The translations under genes were made by a program, and so were the position numbers. Below the pieces are notes generated by a model. It was not told the DNA's origin and did no database searches. It was given only the letters and a program-made list of their open reading frames with translations. 64,000 bases of DNA from Clostridia bacterium (GTDB taxonomy: Bacteria; Bacillota; Clostridia; Christensenellales; Aristaeellaceae): NCBI GenBank assembly GCA_017469265.1, contig JAFUGS010000048.1, positions 30,511-94,510 on the forward strand, given 5' to 3'. Below, one piece after another: positions 27,632 to 37,358 of the stretch (position 1 is its first letter; every line of letters begins with the position of its first letter).

Positions 27632-29530
27632 ATGGAACAGAATCTTACATCCCTGCTGCCGGACGGCAATTCCTTTGAATTCTGGGAGAAAGCCCCGGTC
27701 TGGAACCGGGAAATCCATGTGAATCCCGCCGATCCGAAGGCCTCCGACGGGAATGACGGAAGCGCCGCCGCGCCCCTTGCCACCATTTCCCGCGCGGCCG
27801 AGCTGGCGGAGCCCGGCACGCGGGTTCGGATCCACGCGGGCCTTTACCGGGAATGCGTCAGCCCGGCCCGGGGCGGCACGGATCCAGAGCATATGATCTC
27901 CTATGAGGCATACGGGGACGGAAAAGTCATTCTCCGCGCCTCGGAGGAGGTCACGGAATTCATTCCCAGCGAGGGCTGGTCCCTGCGTTTCGCTCCCGGG
28001 GAGGAGGAAAGCGGAATCCGGATCTGGGAGTACGATCTGGACCCAGATCTTTTCCGGGGCTACAATCCGTTCTGCGCGGTGAACATTCTGCATGACCGGC
28101 TGTTTATTGAATATGACAAAACGGACATGACGACCTATCTGAACCGGCGGGGCTGCGTTTTCTGCGACGGAAAACCGCTGAAGCAGGTACCGCTGTATAA
28201 CGGGATGGGCCGGGAGGACAACACCTACTGGGTGGAAGCCAACGGCATGAAAGTGCACTTCCGTCTGGCCGGCGACGCGGATCCGAAGGATCACCGGATC
28301 GAGGTGACGGTACGGGAACAGTGCTTCGCGCCGAAAAAGCCATTCCTGAACTATATCCGGGTAAAGGGCCTGATCTGTGAGCACGCCGCCACGGGCGCGC
28401 CGGTACCGCAGCGAGGCGCCATTTCCGCCTGCCGGGGGCATCACTGGATCATCGAGGACTGCGAGGTCAACTGGTCCAATGGCGTGGCCATCGATACGGG
28501 CCACGAGTGCTGGCACCATACCCATACGCCCGGGGAAATCATCGGCTGGAGCGTGATCCGGAACTGCGTGATCCGGGACGCGGGGGTCTGCGGCATCGCC
28601 GGCATGTTTGCGGAACGGATGCTCATCGAAGGAAACGTGATTGAGGGCACAGGCTGGCAGAAAATGGAGCTGTCCTGGGAAGCGGGAGCGATCAAGCTGC
28701 ATAACAGCGTGAACGGTCTGATCCGCGATAATGTTTTCCGGAACACGATCCGCGCGGATCATCTGTGGCTGGACTGCGGCAACGAAAACAACCGCATCAC
28801 CGGCAACCTGTTCATCCACGGGATTGAGCAGCGGGAAGCCATCTTTATCGAATGCACCCGGGACGGCGTCAACCTGATCGATCACAACATCATCTGGGAT
28901 GTGGAAGGACGATTTGATCCGGCCAGCGTGCCGCGGGAGCCCGGCTCCTCCGGATGGTACAAGCTGCGGGAGCTGGACGTGGTGAACGGCTACGGGATCT
29001 ACGGTGAGGGGACGGACCGCCTGCATGTTTCCCATAATCTGATCGGCCGATGCCGCCACAGCGGGTATTATCTGAAGCCCGTGTCCTTCCGGATGAATGG
29101 GCTGCTGCGGGGCGGCACCTCCCGGGACGCGAAAATCATCAATAACATTTTCTATGACTGCGGAGAAGCCGCCATCGACTTCCCTACCCGGGAGAATATC
29201 TCCGAGGGCAACCTGTTTGTGCGCATGCAGGGAGGGTACCTGCGGGTGATGTATCCCGAACCGGAAAACTGCCTGAACCTGCCCGCCTGGCAGGAATTCT
29301 TCGGCTTCGACCATGAAGGGCAGAACGCCTGGTTCGACATCGAAGTGGATCCGGAAACCGGGAAAGCTTCCTTCCGCCGCGCAAAGGACAGGCCCTTCGG
29401 TTTCCGCGGCGAGCTGGAGCGGCTGAACATGCTTTTTGACCCGCTGGACGTGAAAAAGGTCGCGCCGGATCCCGATCTTCCCGGAGAATCCCGGGATCAG
29501 GTTCTGCCCGGCCCATTCCATGCGTATTGA
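27632..29530 (+). CDS. Right-handed parallel beta-helix protein, probable polysaccharide-active enzyme
   Basis: The N-terminal region matches the start of DUF1565/pectate-lyase-like beta-helix proteins (IHVNPADPKASDGNDGSAAA, then PLATISRAAELAEPGTRVRI). Middle residues (about 200-520) show beta-helix turns with repeated short N-G-x-x-I-x-x-N patterns (NSVNGLIRDNVFRNTIRADH, ENNRITGNLFIHGIEQREAI, GINGEGTDRL-like coils). There is no signal peptide, so the protein seems cytoplasmic, which is unusual for this fold. It follows the sugar importer and has AGGAGGG as ribosome site. A lyase, epimerase or hydrolase acting on imported oligosaccharide is likely, but I cannot choose between them. Confidence 0.75.
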   Translation: MEQNLTSLLPDGNSFEFWEKAPVWNREIHVNPADPKASDGNDGSAAAPLATISRAAELAEPGTRVRIHAGLYRECVSPARGGTDPEHMISYEAYGDGKVILRASEEVTEFIPSEGWSLRFAPGEEESGIRIWEYDLDPDLFRGYNPFCAVNILHDRLFIEYDKTDMTTYLNRRGCVFCDGKPLKQVPLYNGMGREDNTYWVEANGMKVHFRLAGDADPKDHRIEVTVREQCFAPKKPFLNYIRVKGLICEHAATGAPVPQRGAISACRGHHWIIEDCEVNWSNGVAIDTGHECWHHTHTPGEIIGWSVIRNCVIRDAGVCGIAGMFAERMLIEGNVIEGTGWQKMELSWEAGAIKLHNSVNGLIRDNVFRNTIRADHLWLDCGNENNRITGNLFIHGIEQREAIFIECTRDGVNLIDHNIIWDVEGRFDPASVPREPGSSGWYKLRELDVVNGYGIYGEGTDRLHVSHNLIGRCRHSGYYLKPVSFRMNGLLRGGTSRDAKIINNIFYDCGEAAIDFPTRENISEGNLFVRMQGGYLRVMYPEPENCLNLPAWQEFFGFDHEGQNAWFDIEVDPETGKASFRRAKDRPFGFRGELERLNMLFDPLDVKKVAPDPDLPGESRDQVLPGPFHAY

Positions 29531-29536
29531 ACGGTT

Positions 29537-32500
29537 TTACATTTCCTGCCCGACAACGACCTTCGATGCGACGGATGCCCGGATCAGATCCTCCCGCGCG
29601 GAAAGGCCAAAGTAAGGCGTTCCGTCCGGACGGAAATGCACCCGACGGATTCCGTCGCACCGAAGGGATTCCTTCAGGCCGGTTTCCGCATGGTACGAGA
29701 TCATCAGTTCCCCTTCGTTGTTGACAAAGAAGGAATTGTGTCCGGGGCCGTATTCGCCCTCCACGGAGTAAAAGGTCAGAACCGGCGTAATGCGCTTGTT
29801 CCATGCGTGGAGATCCAGCAGGTTGTCACGGGTATCCGCGGTCAGCAGTCCCAGTGCGTAGGTATAGGCGTTCGCGGATCCTCCGGAATAAGTGACATAG
29901 ATCTTTCCGTCCCGCTGGAAAGAATTCGGGCCTTCATTGTTGATGGTTCCCGCGACGTTTTCCCACCCGAGCAGCGGGCGCGACAGCAGCATCGGGTCGC
30001 TGGTCAGCCGCCAGGGTTCGTCTTCGTCAATGGAAGCAATGTACAGCATGGATCCGGAATCCCGCGGTGTCCCGATATGCTCCCTGTAGGACCAGATGAC
30101 GTACGAACCGCTCCGCGCGCGGACATAGGTCATGTCCAGGGTGATGGCATCGTCCGCCAGGGGCTTTCCGTCCCTGCGGACGACGCGGATCGGGGTTTCC
30201 CAGGCGGCCGGATCCGTAATCTGCCCGCCTTTTTTCTTTTTCATCAGATGGCACTGCGGGCCCCATTCATGGCCGCTGACCGCGAACAGAATATACAGTT
30301 CGCCGCCGATAACGTGAAATTCAGGCGCCCAGAAGGTCTGCTCAAAGCCGCGCTCGGGGCTGAAGGGGAGGATCAGGTGCTCGGTGATTCCTTCCGCGAA
30401 GAGCCCCTCCGCGTAATCGGCTTCCCGGACCCAGAGCCCAATATCATCCAGATTGTCATTGGTGGAGATGTAGTACCATTTTCCTTCCCAGGGAAAGAGT
30501 ACGGGATCCCCGTACCCCCTGGCCAGCGGGAAGCGGAAGCCCTGCTGCGAAACGTTTCCCCGCACGGCGCAGGTGCCAGGATGATCGAAACAGACGGATG
30601 CCGGATCCCAGGATATTTTCTTTTGCCGGACGGAAAAATCGCTGTACCGGACCAGAGCGGGAATTCGGTTCAAAACCTCCATGCTGTCCGCGCGGATCAC
30701 CTCCGGGACGGAGACGCCGGTATAAACGACCGGGCTCCATTTTTGCAGCGCGGTTTCCGCGAGGGCTCGGCCAAGGGACAGGGTATCGGAAACGTGTTCC
30801 GGAGGGAGCGTGTCTTCGTCCGCGAGGCCGGTGAATTCAAAGTGAATCAGATCCCGGGTCTTCCAGAGGAGCAGTTTTCCCGCGGCAGTCTCGTCCGGCT
30901 CACCGTTTTCGTAAACCCGCTCGCCGCAGATGGCGATCATCCCGTCCGCCGTCCGGAAAATCCCGGGCCTGCGGACCCCCACCGGAACAATGGTGTTGTC
31001 GTCGGAGACACGCCCTTCCGCGAACAGCACGCCGTAATTCTTGTTGAAAGGAACCGCGCCTGTTTCTTCGGCCTCAAAAGCCAGGTGAATGCCGCCAGCC
31101 AGCCCTTCGGGATAGCTTTCGGGACAGACGGGGCGGGTGTATACGCGGATAACGGCAGCGTCATCCCGCCAGGCATCCCCTGCCAGCCCTTCCAGGATGG
31201 AACCGCAGGCCCAGGGCATCAGCGCGAACCATGTGGAAGCGGGGGAACCGTCCGGCCAGGTTTCCGTCAGCAGGCCCTCGCTGTGGCAGAAGCGCTCGGA
31301 CATCCATCCGGTTTTACCGTATCCGAATTCTCCATCCCGCGTGTTATGGCACTGGCAGCTCCACAGCATCGTATCCTCCAGGCGGCCGCGGACGTACGCG
31401 TCCTCCCTGAAGCGCAGATAGTACATCATTTCGTCCATGACTGAGGACGACATCGGATGAATATGCGGATTGGTGACGGAGGTGATGCTGCCGCCGCAGC
31501 TGGACCAGCCGGTCGTGCTGAGGGGCGGTACCCGGATCGGGGAATTGTAGCAGAATTTGAAAAGATATTCGTAATACAGCGCGTCCCGCAGATGATCCAG
31601 CAGCCTTTCCTTCGCGGCGGAGCTTCCGGAATCATCCCGGCACAGGATTTCATGCAGGTTCCGGACCGCGCGGATATAGCTCAGGACCCCTTCGGAATCG
31701 ATATTTTTGTCAATATCCAGCGGGCCGCCCCAGCACGCCTCGCGCCGGACATAGGTCTCATGATACCAGGCTTCGCTTTCCAGCAGGCCGGGGATCCATG
31801 TTCTTTCCCCGGTCAGGCGGCAGTAAAGCGCGGCCGCGGCCAGGCACCATGCCCCGGAAAAAGAATCATATTCCAGACCGGCGCCTGTTTCCTCCGAGAA
31901 GATATAAGGATACTCGCCCTCCTGGTTTCGGGTCCTCTCCGTGCGGGCAATCACGTCCCGCGCGAAGGCAAGCCAGCCAGGATGCTCCGCGCCGTTTTCC
32001 TTTTCGTACGCGTACGCCTTCAGCACCAGATAAACGCACTGGCCCACCAGATAGGCCGCGTGCCCGGGAACGGGCTGCCTGTCATACCACCAGCCCCGAT
32101 TGCTCCACCGGCCGTCCTGCTCCGTGAGAAAGGGCAGGCCGTTTTTGCTGTTTATGCTGCTGGATACGATATGTTCGATACAGTCCAGCGCCTGCGCCCG
32201 CATCGTCTCATTTCCCAGGCGGCGGGCGGCCAGCAGCATCGGCACCGCCGCTGAGAGCCCGTTTGTCCAGCTGACTGACGGAAGAAGGCGGGTTTCAAAA
32301 TGCGTGCCCCGGTCAAAAACAAATCCGGCATAGCTGTGCGCATCCGGTATCCAGGCGTCCCTGGCCACGGCGGATGCGATATCCCTGACCGTTTCATAGA
32401 TGGAGCAGACGCTGCGCGGCGCTTCGTGCCAGCGCGCGTAAATCTGCTTCAGCACGCTGTGGATTTCCCTTTCGTCCTTCGCGGGACAGTCAAAGCAGGT

Positions 32501-33127
32501 CAGGGAAATGGTGAAGGTTTCTCCCCGGTGAATCCGGAAGCAGTTTTCATCCAGCTGTTTCCGCGGCAGAATCCGGTGCGAATCCACAAACAGCCACGGC
32601 GCGTTCTCGTATCCCAGGGTATACCATACCTCGCCCTTTTCCAGGGAGCATCCGAATCCGGCATACTGATCAAAAGTCCCGGCTTTTCCCGGCCGCCACG
32701 CGGCGCGGATTCCATCCCGGCGGATCATATACGGCGAGGCGGAAAGGCCCAGGATTCTTTCCCCCTGGAACAGCAGCGCGCAGGGATGGGAAAGCCTGTC
32801 ACTGCGCACCATCCACCATGGCGAGGCCGGAAACGTCCCTTCCATTCGCAGCCGCGGCGTCTTGCTGTCGGACACCAGCGGCGCGCTGCCCCGGTTCGTG
32901 CCGAACATGAATCCGGGCAGGAAAAAACGCGCGGAAGGATCCGGCTTCTCCGCGGCCAGAGCGATCCGGATCACGCCGGAGAAATCGGCATCGGCGGTAA
33001 TTCGGACCGTCACGTCCGCGGGATCGCCGGCTTCCGGCATGTCGATCTCCCCGCGGAGCGCGTGCCTGGCAAAGGGCTCGTAGATTTCCGGACCCTCTTC
33101 GGCCCGGGCGGTCAGTTGTAGAATCAT
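29537..33127 (-). CDS. Large multidomain glycoside hydrolase with C-terminal GH43-like domain
   Basis: A protein of about 1196 residues. The C-terminal third (about 870-1196) looks like a GH43 five-bladed propeller. YGDPVLFPWEGKWYYIS carries the base Asp (about 874), WAPEF the family motif (about 936), TLDMTY a candidate pKa-setting Asp (about 998) and NNEGPNSF the acid Glu (about 1065). Residues about 690-860 hold a shorter segment with propeller-like phrases (GKLLLWKTRDLIHFEFTG). The first 650 residues are rich in helices with repeated aromatic and His patterns (WYDRQPVPGHAAYLVGQCVY, ASTWFALMPWACGS), suggesting an alpha/alpha toroid, family not identified. No signal peptide. ATG 33127 follows AGGGAG; an ATG at 33190 lacks a site. 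It converges with the beta-helix gene, 6 bp apart. Confidence 0.72.
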   Translation of the reverse strand: MILQLTARAEEGPEIYEPFARHALRGEIDMPEAGDPADVTVRITADADFSGVIRIALAAEKPDPSARFFLPGFMFGTNRGSAPLVSDSKTPRLRMEGTFPASPWWMVRSDRLSHPCALLFQGERILGLSASPYMIRRDGIRAAWRPGKAGTFDQYAGFGCSLEKGEVWYTLGYENAPWLFVDSHRILPRKQLDENCFRIHRGETFTISLTCFDCPAKDEREIHSVLKQIYARWHEAPRSVCSIYETVRDIASAVARDAWIPDAHSYAGFVFDRGTHFETRLLPSVSWTNGLSAAVPMLLAARRLGNETMRAQALDCIEHIVSSSINSKNGLPFLTEQDGRWSNRGWWYDRQPVPGHAAYLVGQCVYLVLKAYAYEKENGAEHPGWLAFARDVIARTERTRNQEGEYPYIFSEETGAGLEYDSFSGAWCLAAAALYCRLTGERTWIPGLLESEAWYHETYVRREACWGGPLDIDKNIDSEGVLSYIRAVRNLHEILCRDDSGSSAAKERLLDHLRDALYYEYLFKFCYNSPIRVPPLSTTGWSSCGGSITSVTNPHIHPMSSSVMDEMMYYLRFREDAYVRGRLEDTMLWSCQCHNTRDGEFGYGKTGWMSERFCHSEGLLTETWPDGSPASTWFALMPWACGSILEGLAGDAWRDDAAVIRVYTRPVCPESYPEGLAGGIHLAFEAEETGAVPFNKNYGVLFAEGRVSDDNTIVPVGVRRPGIFRTADGMIAICGERVYENGEPDETAAGKLLLWKTRDLIHFEFTGLADEDTLPPEHVSDTLSLGRALAETALQKWSPVVYTGVSVPEVIRADSMEVLNRIPALVRYSDFSVRQKKISWDPASVCFDHPGTCAVRGNVSQQGFRFPLARGYGDPVLFPWEGKWYYISTNDNLDDIGLWVREADYAEGLFAEGITEHLILPFSPERGFEQTFWAPEFHVIGGELYILFAVSGHEWGPQCHLMKKKKGGQITDPAAWETPIRVVRRDGKPLADDAITLDMTYVRARSGSYVIWSYREHIGTPRDSGSMLYIASIDEDEPWRLTSDPMLLSRPLLGWENVAGTINNEGPNSFQRDGKIYVTYSGGSANAYTYALGLLTADTRDNLLDLHAWNKRITPVLTFYSVEGEYGPGHNSFFVNNEGELMISYHAETGLKESLRCDGIRRVHFRPDGTPYFGLSAREDLIRASVASKVVVGQEM

Positions 33128-33360
33128 CTGTGTCTCCCTGCCGCTGCGGAAACGGCAAATCGGGGAAAAGGAAACGGGCCTCCGCGTCATTTTCCCGTTA
33201 TCCGTCTGGAATTCGGCCAGACAGCAGAAGAAGCCCTCCTTTTCCCGCGGGGAAAGGAGCGCGTGCCGGGATCACAGCCCCCACCGCTGGTTCTGCCTGT
33301 TTCTCAGGAAAATTATACCGTCACGGGGGATAAACTGCAATATCGTATTTCGCGCCGTCA

Positions 33361-33389
33361 TTGAAAAACGGATCCGGATATGATATAAT
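33361..33389 (+). promoter_or_regulatory. Sigma-A type promoter for the third opp operon
   Basis: TTGAAA (33361-33366), 17 bp, TATAAT (33384-33389). oppA starts 106 bp downstream. It is the best promoter in the 368-base gap between the glycosidase and oppA. I see no other feature in that gap. Confidence 0.85.
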
Positions 33390-33495
33390 CGTAGGAAGTG
33401 GTTCGCCGGAAGGTGCTTCTGACCTGGCCGCCCCCTGTTTTCTGTATTATCCGGGGCAACCCGAATAATAAATATATTGAAAGGAAGATGCATTC

Positions 33496-35640
33496 ATGAA
33501 ACTGTTTGCAAAGGTCCTGTCCCTGGTTCTGGCCCTGTCCATGCTCTGCGGCGTGGCGATGGGCGAGGGCGCCCAGCTGGCGGCGGAAGCGCAGACCGAA
33601 GTGGATACGGAAGCTTATGAAGCTGCCTCCACGGAGATCTACGATGCTGTCCTGGGCGATTTCTATAAGGTCTATGTCGACGCGAAGGCGGAAGTCGACA
33701 ATCTTTCCCTGCGGTACGCCAACATGGCGATTGCCGAGGCAAAGATCCTGGGCTCCGCGGTCATGATCCCGATTGAGAGCCGCGGCGGCAACTACGCCAT
33801 CACCCGGATCGCGCCCCGTTCCGCGAACACCACCCTGTGGGGCAATGACGCGGACCGCGTGCACCAGATGATCATCGTGAAGGACGGCATCCTGAAGTCC
33901 ACCGAAGTCGAGGAGCTGCGCGACCTGTGGAACGAAGTCCATGGCACCGGCGAATACGACGCCAAGGCCAAGGCCTATCTTACCGAAAAGGGTTACGAGC
34001 TGACGGATGTATATAATTACGCCTACACCAGCGACCCGAACACCTGGGACGTGCTGGCCACCTCCAAGCAGGCGGACTCCCGGGCCATCATCAACACCTA
34101 TGACGGCCTGTACGAGTACGATGAGGAGAATGTGCAGCAGCCCGCCCTGGCCACGGGTTACACCGTGTCTGACGACGGCCTGACCTACACCTTCACCATC
34201 CGTGAAGGCGCTGTCTGGGTGGACAGCCAGGGCCGTAAGGTTGCCGACGTAAAGGCCGATGACTGGGTCGCCGGCATGCAGCACATGATGGACGCCGCCG
34301 AAGGCCTGGAATACCTGGTGGGCCCCGAGGGCTGCAACATCGCCGGCGCGGAAGCGTACATGAACGGCGAGACCACTGACTTTACCACCGTTGGCGTGAA
34401 GGCGCTGGATGACCTGACCCTGGAGTACACTCTGGCCGCGCCGTCCCCCTTCTTCACCACCATGCTGGGCTACGGCGTGTTCGCGCCCATGAGCCGGGAT
34501 TACTACACCTCCCAGGGCGGCCAGTTCGGCGCGGATTACAACGCGGAAGCCGAGACCTACCTGTACGGCAAGGATCCTGACCACATCGCCTACAACGGTC
34601 CCTATCTGGTGACCAACTCCACCAAGGAGAACACCATCGTGTTCCAGGCCAATGAAAACTACTGGAACAAGGATCACATCAACATCCACACCGTGAACTG
34701 GTACTTCAACGACGGCACCGACGCCCTGAAGGCCTACAACGACTTCAAGGCCGGCATCCTGAGCGGCTGCGGCCTGAACTCCTCTTCCGTGGAGCAGTGC
34801 AAGGCGGACGGCCTCTTCGAGGATCATTCCTACATCGCCGCCACCGACGCCACCTCCTTCATGGGCTTCTTCAACGTGAACCGGCACGCCTTCGCCAACT
34901 TCAATGACGCGACGGCCGCCATTTCCACCCAGACCGTGGAAGACGCCGCCCGCACGAAGCAGGCCATGCAGAACATCAACTTCCGCCGTGCCCTGCTGAT
35001 GAGCCTGGACCGCGGCGCCTATGAGGCCCAGTCCGTCGGCGAGGAGTTGAAGTACGCTGCCCTGATCAACTCCTACACTCCCGGCAACTTCGTGTCCCTG
35101 CCGGAGGAAGTCACCGTGCAGATCAACGGCGAGGACAAGACCTATCCCGCCGGCACCTACTACGGCCAGATCGTTCAGGATCAGCTGGACGCGGACGGCG
35201 TCACCGCCAAGGTGTGGGACGCTGACACCCAGATGAGCTCCGGCTTCGATGGCTGGTACAACGTGGAGAACGCCAAGGCCTATCTGGACAAGGCGATCGA
35301 AGAGCTGGCCGCCGAAGGCCTGGTGATCGACGCGGAGCATCCCATCTATCTGGATGTGCCCACCTTCACCGGCAGCGAAGTGTACAACAACCGTGAGGAA
35401 GCCCTGAAGCAGTCCGTGGCTGCCGCTTCCGACAACCGGATCATCATCAACAAGGTGGACTGCCCCACCAGCAACGACTGGTACTACGCGGGCTACTACT
35501 ACAACACCGGCTATGACGCGAACTTCGACATTTGCGATCTGTCCGGCTGGGGCCCCGACTACGGCGATCCTCAGAGCTATCTGGACACCATGCTGCCCGA
35601 CTACGCCGGCTACATGGTCAAGGCCCTGGGTATCTTCTGA
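33496..35640 (+). CDS. Peptide ABC transporter substrate-binding protein (family 5) with N-terminal extension
   Basis: Binding protein of the third Opp system. The signal peptide is MKLFAKVLSLVLALSMLCGV, with a likely cut near AMG-EG. The Cys inside the hydrophobic stretch is preceded by S-M-L, a poor lipobox. About 140 residues (28-170) of unusual helical sequence (AKAEVDNLSLRYANMAIAEA, and ESRGGNYAITRIAPRSANTT) come before the family 5 core. The core includes YTFTIREGAVWVDSQGRKVA, ADDWVAGMQHMMD, NINFRRALLMSLDRGAYEAQ and LSGWGPDYGDPQSYLDTM. Length 714. AAGGAAGA precedes the ATG. Confidence 0.9.
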   Translation: MKLFAKVLSLVLALSMLCGVAMGEGAQLAAEAQTEVDTEAYEAASTEIYDAVLGDFYKVYVDAKAEVDNLSLRYANMAIAEAKILGSAVMIPIESRGGNYAITRIAPRSANTTLWGNDADRVHQMIIVKDGILKSTEVEELRDLWNEVHGTGEYDAKAKAYLTEKGYELTDVYNYAYTSDPNTWDVLATSKQADSRAIINTYDGLYEYDEENVQQPALATGYTVSDDGLTYTFTIREGAVWVDSQGRKVADVKADDWVAGMQHMMDAAEGLEYLVGPEGCNIAGAEAYMNGETTDFTTVGVKALDDLTLEYTLAAPSPFFTTMLGYGVFAPMSRDYYTSQGGQFGADYNAEAETYLYGKDPDHIAYNGPYLVTNSTKENTIVFQANENYWNKDHINIHTVNWYFNDGTDALKAYNDFKAGILSGCGLNSSSVEQCKADGLFEDHSYIAATDATSFMGFFNVNRHAFANFNDATAAISTQTVEDAARTKQAMQNINFRRALLMSLDRGAYEAQSVGEELKYAALINSYTPGNFVSLPEEVTVQINGEDKTYPAGTYYGQIVQDQLDADGVTAKVWDADTQMSSGFDGWYNVENAKAYLDKAIEELAAEGLVIDAEHPIYLDVPTFTGSEVYNNREEALKQSVAAASDNRIIINKVDCPTSNDWYYAGYYYNTGYDANFDICDLSGWGPDYGDPQSYLDTMLPDYAGYMVKALGIF

Positions 35641-35676
35641 TTCGGAGGAACTCCTGAGCTGATTGTACGCGGCACG

Positions 35677-35748
35677 GGGGATGGCGGATTTTCCGTCATC
35701 CCCTTTCCCGCCCTTTGACATCAGTCCCCCCCCGCGGGGGAGGCTGAT
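35677..35748 (+). terminator. Two hairpins after the third oppA
   Basis: Stem 1 pairs GGGGATGGCGGA (35677-35688) with TCCGTCATCCCC (35692-35703) and is followed by TTTCCC. Stem 2 pairs ATCAG (35720-35724) and following Cs with CTGAT (35744-35748) and preceding Gs, followed by TT. Together they probably limit transcription into the permease genes. Confidence 0.65.
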
Positions 35749-35784
35749 TTCACAGGCAATACCATGAGATAGGAATGAAGCGGA

Positions 35785-37353
35785 ATGACAAAGTACCTGA
35801 TTCGGCGGATTGTCCACGGCCTGGTCTCGGTGATCATCGTGGTGGCCATCGTCATGATTCTGATCTACTCCTGCCTGGACCGGCAGCTGATCTTCGCCCA
35901 GGACCCGGTTTACACCCAGCTGGGCAACAACCAGAAGATCGTCTATCAGTACCGGAAGTGGGAGGACTACGGCTATATCGACTATGTTCCCTACACGGAG
36001 TGGCTGCAGTCCATCGCCACCGCGGAAAACCTTTCCCAGGAGCAGGTTTCCGCGCTTTCCGCCTTCGGCCAGAAGGCGGAAAAGGATTCCGAGGAGGTTG
36101 CCGCCTCCGTGGCCCGCTTCACGGAATACTATACGTCCCAGGGCTACACCGTGACGCGTCTGGACGCGAAGATGAGCAAGAAAAAGGTAGCCCCCGGCGG
36201 GCAGCAGCAGCTCTACGCCTATAAGGACAAGCCCCTGCTGGGCCGGCTGTGGAATTACCTGACCGGGCTGATCTCCGTGGACAACATTCATTATGTAAAG
36301 GAAGACATCGGGGAGCGGGGCCTGACCTTTACGCTCCACGATCCCCTCTACGGCGGAAAGGTCTTCTCCCCCGCGATCATTGGCAGCGGCACCCTGCACA
36401 AGTATCTGCTGTACACGGACAGCCAGTTCCCCTTCATTCATCAGAATCTGGTCACCATCAACCTCGGCAAATCCTATACCGTCAACTCCGGCGTGGATGT
36501 GTTCCAGAGCATGAATGCCCCCCAGGGCTCCTATGTTTCCTCCGTCATCACCTACCCCACCGGCCACACGGAGGCCAGCGCGGATGACCTGCACAGCGCC
36601 ACCTACGCCGCGGGCTCCCGGGAGGCGAACCTGGTCAACCGGGACCGCTTCACGGATGATTACACCAATGTGGTCACGGTCAAGAGCGGCCTGAGCCAGG
36701 TGGGCTATTCCTTCGTCATCGGCATCATCGCCGTGGCCCTGTCCTATCTGCTGGGCGTGCCCCTGGGCATCATCATGGCCCGGAAGAAGGACCGCCTGAT
36801 CGACAAGATCGGCACGGTCTACATCGTCTTCATCATCGCCGTGCCCTCCCTGGCCTATATTTTCCTCTTCAAGGCCATCGGCTACAGCATGGGCCTGCCC
36901 ACCACCTTCAACATGGATTCCAATGACTGGCGGATGTACGCCCTGCCCATCGTTTCCCTGGCGCTGCCCTCCGTGGCCACGCTGATGAAATGGCTCCGGC
37001 GGTACATGATCGACCAGATGAATTCCGACTACGTCAAGTTCGCCCGTTCCGGCGGTCTCAGCGAGCGGGAGATCTTCACCCGGCATATCCTGAAGAACGC
37101 CATTATCCCCCTGGTGCACGGCATCCCCGGCACGGTGCTGGGCGCCCTGGTCGGCGCCATCATCACGGAGCGCGTCTACGTGGTTCCCGGCGCCGGCAAC
37201 CTGCTGACCAAGGCCATCAACATGTACGATAACGGCGTCATCGTCGGCGTTACCATGTTCTATGCCCTCCTGTCCGTGGTTTCCATCATCCTGGGCGATG
37301 TGCTCATGTCCATGGTGGATCCCCGGATCTCCTTTACGTCGAAAGCGAGGTGA
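35785..37353 (+). CDS. Oligopeptide ABC transporter permease (OppB type) with very large external loop
   Basis: OppB permease. The first helix (RRIVHGLVSVIIVVAIVMIL) is followed by about 270 residues before the next helix (SQVGYSFVIGIIAVALSYLL). In a normal OppB this distance is about 70-90. The loop (about 35-310) has no recognisable repeat; it holds a helical stretch (LSQEQVSALSAFGQKAEKDS) and beta-rich parts. The permease core has DQMNSDYVKFARSGGLSERE followed by IFTRHIL, and ends with MVDPRISFTSKAR. Length 522. The loop should lie outside the membrane near the binding protein. Confidence 0.9.
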   Translation: MTKYLIRRIVHGLVSVIIVVAIVMILIYSCLDRQLIFAQDPVYTQLGNNQKIVYQYRKWEDYGYIDYVPYTEWLQSIATAENLSQEQVSALSAFGQKAEKDSEEVAASVARFTEYYTSQGYTVTRLDAKMSKKKVAPGGQQQLYAYKDKPLLGRLWNYLTGLISVDNIHYVKEDIGERGLTFTLHDPLYGGKVFSPAIIGSGTLHKYLLYTDSQFPFIHQNLVTINLGKSYTVNSGVDVFQSMNAPQGSYVSSVITYPTGHTEASADDLHSATYAAGSREANLVNRDRFTDDYTNVVTVKSGLSQVGYSFVIGIIAVALSYLLGVPLGIIMARKKDRLIDKIGTVYIVFIIAVPSLAYIFLFKAIGYSMGLPTTFNMDSNDWRMYALPIVSLALPSVATLMKWLRRYMIDQMNSDYVKFARSGGLSEREIFTRHILKNAIIPLVHGIPGTVLGALVGAIITERVYVVPGAGNLLTKAINMYDNGVIVGVTMFYALLSVVSIILGDVLMSMVDPRISFTSKAR

Positions 37354-37358
37354 GCGAA

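Noticed and set aside
33358-37119. Very long minus-strand open frame (1253 codons)
   Set aside because: It is antisense to the third oppA and oppB, which have signal peptide, promoter, ribosome sites and clear family motifs. The product is a Gly/Val/His-rich artefact.
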